Shown here: piece by piece, positions 5,576 to 10,316 of the stretch
Position numbering within the stretch: position 1 is the stretch's first letter
How the letters are laid out: every line of letters begins with the position of its first letter
From: Promethearchaeota archaeon
GTDB lineage: Archaea; Asgardarchaeota; Lokiarchaeia; Sigynarchaeales; SOKP01
DNA: 10,316 nt
NCBI GenBank assembly: GCA_016839845.1
Contig: JAEOTL010000047.1
Span: 1 to 10,316, forward strand
Reading direction: 5' to 3'
Position numbers and translations under genes: made by a program
Notes under the pieces: model-generated
Told to the model about the DNA's origin: nothing
The model's database searches: none
The model's input: only the letters and a program-made list of their open reading frames with translations

Positions 5576-6826
5576 ATGGGACTAAGTGCTTTTGATGTAG
5601 CAAAAAAACAAATTGATATTGTTGCTGAGGAAATGGGATTAGATCCTAATGTAGCTAAATATCTCAAAAGAGTGGAGCGTGCATTGATTGTAACTATACC
5701 TATTAGAATGGATAATGGCAATCTTGAGATTTTTGAAGGATATAGGGTACATCACAGTACAGTAAGGGGTCCTGGTAAGGGGGGTCTACGATTTTCACCC
5801 GAAGTTAATTTGGATGAGATTAAAGCTTTAGCTACATGGATGACTTGGAAATGTAGTCTTTTGAATTTACCATTAGGAGGAGCAAAAGGAGGAGTATGTG
5901 TAGATCCAAGAAAGTTAACCCGAAGTGAATTAGAACGTCTTACTCGAAGATTCACCTCTGAAATAATTAATATGATTGGTCCTGACATTGATATACCTGC
6001 TCCTGATGTAAATACAAATGCTCAAGTAATGGCGTGGATAATGGATACCTATTCGATGAATAAAGGAAGATCTGTACCTGGAGTCGTAACTGGAAAGCCT
6101 ATAGAGATAGGTGGCTCTATTGGACGAGAACAGGCGACAGGAATGGGCTTATATATTATATTTGAAGCAATATGTGAAAAATTAGGATTAGATTTAAAAA
6201 TTCAAAATATTGTAGTTCAAGGATTTGGAAATGTAGGTGGTACTATTGCGGATTTATTATTTAAAGATGGTTGTAAAATTTTAGCAGTTTCAGATATATC
6301 CGGAGGAATATATTGTTCAGAAGGTCTTGACATTAAGAAACTGTTAGATTGGACCCTCGATGGTAATTACTTAAAGGATTATAAAGATGAAAGGTATAAG
6401 TTGATTACAAACGAAGAATTACTTACAACTGAATGTGATTGCTTAATTCCTGCAGCTCTAGAAAACCAAATAACCATAAATAATGCAAATGAAATAAAGT
6501 GTAAAATTGTATTAGAAGGTGCTAATGGACCCATTACCCCTAAAGCAGATAAAATTTTATATGAAAAAGGAATTCATGTACTTCCGGATATTCTAGCAAA
6601 TGGAGGAGGTGTCTGTGTTTCTTATTTTGAATATGTTCAAGATATTCGTGCGTACTTTTGGAGTTTAGATAGAATTAATAAAGAATTGAAAAGAATAATG
6701 CTTGATGCATTTGAAGATGTATATCGGATTGCAAGAGAAAGAAATATTGCGCTTCGTACAGCAGCATATATAATTGCAGTTTCTAGGATTGCAAAAGCAA
6801 TAGAATTAAGAGGATTTTTCCCTTAA
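5576..6826 (+). CDS. gdhA: Glutamate dehydrogenase (hexameric, NAD(P)-dependent)
   Basis: This 416-residue enzyme interconverts glutamate and 2-oxoglutarate plus ammonium, linking amino-acid and carbon metabolism in the cytoplasm; the length is normal for archaeal hexameric GDH. The glutamate-binding and catalytic residues are complete: Lys68 (GPGKGG), Lys92, Lys104 in PLGGAKGGV and Asp144 in PAPDVNT. They keep the same spacing as K89, K113, K125 and D165 of the Clostridium symbiosum enzyme. The Rossmann domain begins QGFGNVGG (215-222) with Asp240 (VSDISGGIY) near the end of the second strand. EGANGP and LPDILANGGGV close the active site. Cofactor preference between NAD and NADP cannot be settled by eye. 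The ATG at 5576 is preceded by a weak GGTAA; an out-of-frame ATG lies at 5563. A T-tract after the stop suggests that the transcript may end before the next gene. Confidence 0.97.
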   Translation: MGLSAFDVAKKQIDIVAEEMGLDPNVAKYLKRVERALIVTIPIRMDNGNLEIFEGYRVHHSTVRGPGKGGLRFSPEVNLDEIKALATWMTWKCSLLNLPLGGAKGGVCVDPRKLTRSELERLTRRFTSEIINMIGPDIDIPAPDVNTNAQVMAWIMDTYSMNKGRSVPGVVTGKPIEIGGSIGREQATGMGLYIIFEAICEKLGLDLKIQNIVVQGFGNVGGTIADLLFKDGCKILAVSDISGGIYCSEGLDIKKLLDWTLDGNYLKDYKDERYKLITNEELLTTECDCLIPAALENQITINNANEIKCKIVLEGANGPITPKADKILYEKGIHVLPDILANGGGVCVSYFEYVQDIRAYFWSLDRINKELKRIMLDAFEDVYRIARERNIALRTAAYIIAVSRIAKAIELRGFFP

Positions 6827-6837
6827 AATTTAAATTC

Positions 6838-6849
6838 TTTTTTTATTTT
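6838..6849 (+). terminator. T-tract after gdhA
   Basis: T7-A-T4 begins 11 bases after the gdhA stop codon and fits the simple T-rich terminators of archaea. It lies in the 43-base gap before the small membrane protein, so it would separate, or only partly separate, the two genes. Confidence 0.35.
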
Positions 6850-6869
6850 AGTAAAATTAAGGTTTTCTT

Positions 6870-7154
6870 ATGAAAAATAGATTAATATTAATTTTATTTA
6901 TTTCATTTATTGAAGGACTTCTAATTACATTTATTACAGGTTTCTTTATCTATCCTATGAACGGGTTGATAGGGAGTGAGAGATGGGGCTTTCCTTTCTT
7001 TTGGATCACTCAAGCTATTGTTCCTGGAGCTGTAAAAGTAATTAATTGGTCAAATTTTATTATAAATATTCTATTCTGGGGCTCTATAGTATTTTTAATT
7101 AATGTCACAATTGTCTTTCTTATTTTTAAATTTAAAAAAAAGAAAAAGTTATAG
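6870..7154 (+). CDS. Small two-helix membrane protein of unknown function
   Basis: A 94-residue protein with two predicted membrane helices (about 4-28 and 62-87). Between them is an outer loop of about 33 residues holding GSERWGFPFFW and TQAIVPGAVKVINW, and a strongly basic end (KFKKKKKL) that should face the cytoplasm. The ATG is preceded by AAGGT at a reasonable distance. The loop's GFPFFW...PGA...INW pattern looks conserved and resembles small hypothetical membrane proteins I associate with archaeal genomes, but I cannot name a family. It lies 43 nt after gdhA in the same direction, with a T-tract between. No evidence links it to ammonium transport: it is far too short for an Amt channel. 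Confidence 0.75.
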   Translation: MKNRLILILFISFIEGLLITFITGFFIYPMNGLIGSERWGFPFFWITQAIVPGAVKVINWSNFIINILFWGSIVFLINVTIVFLIFKFKKKKKL

Positions 7155-7203
7155 TAAAAATTAGAATTTAATTATTAGCAATATCTTCTTTTATTTTAGA
7201 GGA

Positions 7204-7635
7204 TTATTCTCCTCCCATTTCCTTCAATATGTCTCCGACCATTCCATTAATTTCGCCATATGCTATGGCGTCTTGAAGGTTACCTTCGATTTGCAGATCC
7301 CCACTCATATAAGCGCTAGTAGAATCAATCTCACCAGATCCCATGCCCCCCCAGGTAGCAGCTGTTGCTTTCATAGTAACACTAGGATCTTCAGCTTCAC
7401 CCTCAGCATATTCTACTTGACCTTCTCCAAATTTTACCCAATATTTATAACCTGCATCAGTCCACTCAAATTGAACAATTGTAAGATCCATATCTTCTAT
7501 TTCTTCTTTTAAATCTTCATTTTCAACAGCAAGTTGTTTTAAAGCTTCACATAATACAAGAGCATCAGAGGGTTTTCTTTCACCCTTTCCATCTCTTAAG
7601 TCTGTTAATTTTTTAATTAAGTCTTCACTAACCAT
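7204..7635 (-). CDS. SCP2 sterol-carrier-type lipid-binding domain protein
   Basis: A 143-residue soluble protein. Residues about 1-48 are helical and charged (ALKQLAVENEDLKEEIEDMD). Residues about 50-140 show the SCP2 pattern: YKYWVKFGEGQVEYAEGEAE, then DPSVTMKATAATW and the characteristic SAYMSGDLQIEGNLQDAIAY. SCP2 domains form a hydrophobic tunnel that binds lipids or other apolar ligands; in archaea the ligand is unknown. It is a single-domain protein of normal size. The ATG has a ribosome-binding site, GTGAT, 7 nt upstream in an A-rich leader. It lies 217 bases downstream of the STGS-repeat gene, with T-tracts between, so it is probably transcribed alone. It is convergent with the small membrane protein. 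Confidence 0.88.
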   Translation of the reverse strand: MVSEDLIKKLTDLRDGKGERKPSDALVLCEALKQLAVENEDLKEEIEDMDLTIVQFEWTDAGYKYWVKFGEGQVEYAEGEAEDPSVTMKATAATWGGMGSGEIDSTSAYMSGDLQIEGNLQDAIAYGEINGMVGDILKEMGGE

Positions 7636-7642
7636 ATTTTAT

Positions 7643-7647
7643 ATCAC
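7643..7647 (-). promoter_or_regulatory. Ribosome-binding site of the SCP2 gene
   Basis: GTGAT preceded by six A residues on the minus strand, 7 nt before the ATG. The same A-tract plus GTGA design precedes the STGS-repeat gene, supporting this as the local initiation signal. Confidence 0.5.
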
Positions 7648-7814
7648 TTTTTTCTGTTTTAACTTCGAACTTTAATTTAAAGATAATTAAATATATCATG
7701 TATATTTTAAAAGGTTTTATTTGAATTGCATTAATGTATTCAGTGAATTCAGCACTATAGTTTGATTCTAATAGAAATCATAACATTCTTAAAAATAATT
7801 TTTATTAAATACAA

Positions 7815-7837
7815 GAAAAAATGAAAAAAGATAAAAA
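7815..7837 (-). terminator. Triple T-tract after the STGS-repeat gene
   Basis: On the minus strand three T runs follow one another (T5-ATC-T6-CA-T6), starting about 15 bases after the stop codon. No stem precedes them. This is the form expected of archaeal T-rich termination and separates this gene from the SCP2 gene. Confidence 0.5.
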
Positions 7838-7852
7838 TTTAAGATTTAAAGA

Positions 7853-8938
7853 TTATAGACTTCGACCTATGACTTCTATACTGCCTGTTGATGTAGTTAC
7901 ACCAAATGTATACTTATTTTCTGCACCAGCATAATCACTAGAAGATATAACTCCTCCTACCTTACTCATCCCTCCCGATCCTAAAGGAGTGTATGAAACA
8001 GAACCTGTTGATGTTGAGCATGTAAATTGAGCCCCTACATTACTCAATGAATCATCGTAACGTATGTCAATACTACCAGTAGAAGTTCCAATTGTACCTG
8101 TAATAGTAGCATTCATTTCTATATATTGTAAGATTTGAATATCAACACTTCCAGTTGCTGTCTGAATATTCCATGTGCAATCTTGTGTGTATATCATATT
8201 ATAACTATTAACCGTTATCGAGCCTGTTGAAACATCTCCAATTAAGTTATCACTAACAATACATCGCGAAAAATTTAATACAAGAGATCCTGTGGATGTG
8301 GATGTAGTTAATCCTTGAGTAAAAGTAGAATTTTTTGCATATAAGTTCACCGATCCTGTACTAGTGCTCATTCCTAGAGCTCCTTGAAAAGTAGTGTTTT
8401 TTGCAGAATTCAATACAACTGACCCAGTTGAAGTTCCTAAAGAAGTATCGTTGAGAATTATATTAGCTGGGATATTCATATTTACTGCACCTGTACTAGT
8501 AAACGCATGAATATCATAGACTACATCAGTTCTAAGAGTAACATCAATTGTTATTCGATGTGAAAGTCCAAATATAAATGCGGGGGAAAATTTTTTTTGA
8601 AAGTCAAATGAGATTATACTACTAGTATTATCCCAATTAACAGGGTAAAAAAAATCTGAATATGATTTTCCAGCAACAAAACCTCCTATAACTCTAATAT
8701 CTAAATCAATATGTGCATAATGATCTGTTGGAGTTGTATTGTATTTAATATTTATCTGACCAATATCACTGTTAAAATCTAATACCTCTATTGGTGAGGG
8801 AGTACTAGGATTATATACATAAGAATTTGCGTATCTATATTCACCCCATGTTGCAGCCACTACAACTCCAAACGCTGCCCCTCCAGTAACAATACATACA
8901 GCGACAATAATTAAAACTAATCTTGTGCTTCTTTGCAA
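7853..8938 (-). CDS. Membrane-anchored STGS-repeat beta-helix surface protein (DUF4097-like)
   Basis: A 361-residue protein. The start is TTG: a TAA stop lies directly upstream in frame, GTGAT sits 4 nt before the TTG, and the protein then begins with a basic stretch and a hydrophobic segment (about 7-29, LVLIIVAVCIVTGGAAFGVV). This is a signal anchor or signal peptide. Residues 50-145 are strand-rich. Residues 148-352 carry nine short motifs of the form (S/A)TG(S/A)-(V/I/L) followed by alternating residues, at 148, 170, 193, 215, 237, 261, 286, 310 and 350. The steps are 22-25 residues, except the last of 40. This is the signature of the DUF4097-type putative adhesin/beta-helix, in which each turn adds a strand. 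Several N-x-S/T sites (NTT, NDT, NST, NAT, NFS) would allow archaeal N-glycosylation. It is probably exposed on the cell surface; ligand unknown. Confidence 0.85.
   Translation of the reverse strand: MQRSTRLVLIIVAVCIVTGGAAFGVVVAATWGEYRYANSYVYNPSTPSPIEVLDFNSDIGQINIKYNTTPTDHYAHIDLDIRVIGGFVAGKSYSDFFYPVNWDNTSSIISFDFQKKFSPAFIFGLSHRITIDVTLRTDVVYDIHAFTSTGAVNMNIPANIILNDTSLGTSTGSVVLNSAKNTTFQGALGMSTSTGSVNLYAKNSTFTQGLTTSTSTGSLVLNFSRCIVSDNLIGDVSTGSITVNSYNMIYTQDCTWNIQTATGSVDIQILQYIEMNATITGTIGTSTGSIDIRYDDSLSNVGAQFTCSTSTGSVSYTPLGSGGMSKVGGVISSSDYAGAENKYTFGVTTSTGSIEVIGRSL
7883..8497 (-). repeat. Coding repeats of the STGS beta-helix
   Basis: Nine turns encode (S/A)TG(S/A) motifs at roughly 66-75 base steps, with a longer final step. 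Codons for the motif differ between turns, so the array is old and held by protein-level selection. Confidence 0.75.
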
Positions 8939-8942
8939 TTAA

Positions 8943-8947
8943 ATCAC
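8943..8947 (-). promoter_or_regulatory. Ribosome-binding site that decides the TTG start of the STGS gene
   Basis: Minus strand reads A10-GTGATTTAATTG. GTGAT pairs with the 16S anti-Shine-Dalgarno region, and TTG follows after TTAA. The in-frame TAA inside the spacer excludes any longer protein. Confidence 0.6.
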
Positions 8948-8975
8948 TTTTTTTTTTAATGTATTTTGAGATACA

Positions 8976-8990
8976 ACTATTAAGAATAGT
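8976..8990 (-). promoter_or_regulatory. Inverted repeat next to the STGS promoter
   Basis: ACTATT-AAG-AATAGT is a perfect 6-3-6 inverted repeat lying directly downstream (in minus-strand sense) of the candidate TATA box. This is the same geometry as the LRR promoter, although the sequences differ. A repressor site is possible but unproven. Confidence 0.35.
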
Positions 8991-9001
8991 ATTTAAATAA
9001 A
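8990..9001 (-). promoter_or_regulatory. Candidate TATA box of the STGS gene
   Basis: TTTATTTAAATA on the minus strand, with a purine-rich AAGG just upstream that could serve as a BRE. Initiation about 25 bases further on, near 8970, would leave a leader of about 30 nt with the A-tract and GTGAT site. Confidence 0.4.
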
Positions 9002-9067
9002 CCTTAGGCTGATATTTGAAAAAACTTTAAAAAGAAAAAATAAATATAAAATTCTGTTAAATGTGAT

Positions 9068-9580
9068 TTAGAGCTTTTTCACTATTGCTTGCGCAAATTC
9101 TTGCGCACGTTTTAAGTCTTCTTCATTTGGTCTCCCTTTAAGCCATTGCTGATGTTTTTCAGCTTCCTCTCGTTTTTCAGGTGGCAGTTTTTCTAACATC
9201 GAATTAAGGGTAGCTTCAGAGAGACCTATATTATCTCCACAACAATCGAATTCAGCAATTATATTAGAAGCATCTTTAATTTTTCGTTTTACTGCTTTGA
9301 ATCCATCTTGATAACCAACTAAACTTGCATGAGTCGAAAAAAATACGAAATTTTTCGGTAGTTCTGGAGCAGCGCTTACTAATTCTACTAATGCTTTGTT
9401 TACTCTACTTGCATAAATTCCTGAACCTAGAAAGACTAAATCATAATTATTTAAACTTGAAGGTTCTACTTCATTAATAGATCTTAATTCAACATCTTCA
9501 TCACTTAATCCTTCCTTAATACTTCTTGCGATCTTCTCAGTATTTCCTGTTTTCGAGAAGTATGACACTAATATTTTCAA
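9068..9580 (-). CDS. Flavodoxin-family FMN protein
   Basis: A 170-residue flavodoxin-like protein, a cytoplasmic FMN-binding electron carrier or small oxidoreductase. The phosphate-binding loop is intact (SKTGNTEKIA, Ser9-Thr14). The two further FMN loops are recognisable as FLGSGIYASR (about 50-59) and FFSTHAS (80-86). Cys113-Cys114 lie in FDCCGDN near the core. The C-terminal helix carries KGRPNEEDLKRAQEFAQAIV, a motif common in single-domain flavodoxins and flavodoxin-like oxidoreductases. The start is TTG: an in-frame TAA lies just upstream and GGTGA precedes it by 5 nt, in a site nearly identical to that of the STGS gene. It follows the TatD gene by 54 nt on the same strand, so co-transcription is possible. 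The redox partner is not identifiable here. Confidence 0.92.
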   Translation of the reverse strand: MKILVSYFSKTGNTEKIARSIKEGLSDEDVELRSINEVEPSSLNNYDLVFLGSGIYASRVNKALVELVSAAPELPKNFVFFSTHASLVGYQDGFKAVKRKIKDASNIIAEFDCCGDNIGLSEATLNSMLEKLPPEKREEAEKHQQWLKGRPNEEDLKRAQEFAQAIVKKL

Positions 9581-9585
9581 TTAAT

Positions 9586-9590
9586 TCACC
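9586..9590 (-). promoter_or_regulatory. Ribosome-binding site that decides the TTG start of the flavodoxin gene
   Basis: Minus strand reads GGTGAATTAATTG. GGTGA is a good Shine-Dalgarno match, 5 nt before TTG, and the intervening in-frame TAA rules out an upstream start. Confidence 0.6.
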
Positions 9591-9634
9591 ATAGTAAAAA
9601 GTATTTAATTCTAATAAAATCTTATTATGAGTTT

Positions 9635-10316
9635 CTAATCATTGTTTAAATTGAAAAATTTTTTTGCATTATCAACTGTTTTTTCACTTACTAGTCTTTG
9701 AGGGACATTATGAGAATATGCAATAGCAGCTATAGAATATCTTACATTTGATGGTACATTTATCGGTCCTCTTTTATAGGGATGTTGATAATAAGAATCA
9801 GTTTCAGTAACTAACGATTCTATTGGTGACAATTTGGTTACTCTTCTCCATCTATTAAAACCGTAAGCAGAACTCGGTACAGAAAGTTTAAATCCTTGAT
9901 TAGGTAAAGTTCTTCCATATTCTTCTGGTCCAGAAAAACAATGCCATAAAACTCTTTGAGGTTCTATTTTAAAATCTTTCAATATATTGAGAATCTCCTT
10001 ATTTACTCCGTCTTTTTTATTAAACCTATGTTTTGGATTTTGTCTATCAAATTCGTGTTCTGCAGCATTACGAACATGTAAAATATAGGGTTTATTAAGA
10101 TCCTTTGTCAATTCAAATATTTGTCTTAAAACTTCAACTTGCTTATTTCTTTTGTCTAAAGTTTTGGCATGATGGAAGTCTAGGCCAATCTCTCCAATTC
10201 CAAGATATTTACTTTGATTGATTTGAATAAAATCGATCCATTTTTCCCATTCTAATTCATATTTATGCTTTGGTGTATATGTTACTGTTTGGGGTGCCCA
10301 TCCGCACGTAAAACCA
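9635..10316 (-). CDS. TatD-family metal-dependent hydrolase, N-terminus missing
   Basis: The frame is open to the right edge (last full codon at 10313-10315), giving 226 visible residues. A TatD protein is usually about 255-265, so some 30-40 residues, including the opening HxH metal motif, lie outside. Seen are YLGIGEIGLDFH (metal-binding Glu42 of the visible part), YILHVRNA (His80), LWHCFSGPEEYG (His125) and LVTETDSYY (Asp173): the ordered ligands of the TatD TIM-barrel phosphoesterase/DNase family. The later PYKRGPINVPSNV follows the family's conserved region after the catalytic Asp. The TTG at 10109-10111 is an ordinary Leu codon within the protein, not the start. TatD enzymes are 3'-5' exonucleases or related hydrolases; the exact substrate is not shown. 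The flavodoxin gene follows after 54 nt. Confidence 0.9.
   Translation of the reverse strand, partial: GFTCGWAPQTVTYTPKHKYELEWEKWIDFIQINQSKYLGIGEIGLDFHHAKTLDKRNKQVEVLRQIFELTKDLNKPYILHVRNAAEHEFDRQNPKHRFNKKDGVNKEILNILKDFKIEPQRVLWHCFSGPEEYGRTLPNQGFKLSVPSSAYGFNRWRRVTKLSPIESLVTETDSYYQHPYKRGPINVPSNVRYSIAAIAYSHNVPQRLVSEKTVDNAKKFFNLNND

Noticed and set aside
7689..7707. AAATATA-TCATG-TATATTT inverted repeat upstream of the SCP2 gene
   Set aside because: All-AT arms that overlap the most likely TATA region of the gene; probably just promoter composition.
10109..10111. TTG start for a 158-residue TatD protein
   Set aside because: The reading frame continues to the window edge and contains the TatD motif GIGEIGLDFH upstream, so this TTG is an internal Leu codon.

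Overview
The window looks like a chromosomal segment of an Asgard archaeon, most likely a Lokiarchaeia-like lineage (inference). The DNA is strongly AT-rich and gene-dense. Start codons follow either no leader signal or short GGTGA/GTGAT ribosome-binding sites, promoter regions show TATA-like boxes, and T-tracts follow some genes. The protein repertoire points the same way: a TPR protein ending in a longin-type domain, a perfectly regular 22-residue LRR protein, an archaeal-type AlaX editing enzyme, tiny zinc-ribbon proteins, an SCP2 lipid-binding protein and a 'STGS' beta-helix surface protein. No tRNA, rRNA, CRISPR array, transposase or phage gene is visible, and no intergenic gap exceeds about 220 bases.

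Layout, left to right. The 3' part of a left-handed beta-helix acyltransferase (1-623, +, cut by the window edge) is followed by a large TPR-longin protein (780-2855, +). Convergent to it is a minus-strand cluster: three paralogous mini zinc-ribbon genes (4167-4277, 3795-3947, 3617-3769) leading into an alaX gene (2878-3585). The three zinc-ribbon genes are too short for routine ORF calling. Divergent from them is an LRR gene (4437-5474, +), then glutamate dehydrogenase (5576-6826, +) and a small two-helix membrane protein (6870-7154, +). The right third is all minus strand: the 3' part of a TatD-type hydrolase (9635-10316, cut by the edge), a flavodoxin (9068-9580), a membrane-anchored STGS-repeat beta-helix protein (7853-8938) and an SCP2-domain protein (7204-7635).

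How the genes relate. Most appear to be independent housekeeping or accessory genes. The clearest transcription-unit candidate is zinc ribbon-2 -> zinc ribbon-1 -> alaX, with gaps of 25 and 31 nt. TatD -> flavodoxin (54 nt gap) could also be co-transcribed. Several proteins are plausible parts of Asgard cell organisation: the longin fold relates to trafficking and small-GTPase regulators, and the LRR solenoid is a protein-interaction scaffold. No single gene set here proves a pathway.

The observations most worth following are the zinc-ribbon triplet beside alaX, the TPR-longin fusion, the STGS beta-helix, inverted repeats placed at the predicted promoters of three genes, and two TTG-started genes with almost identical initiation sites.
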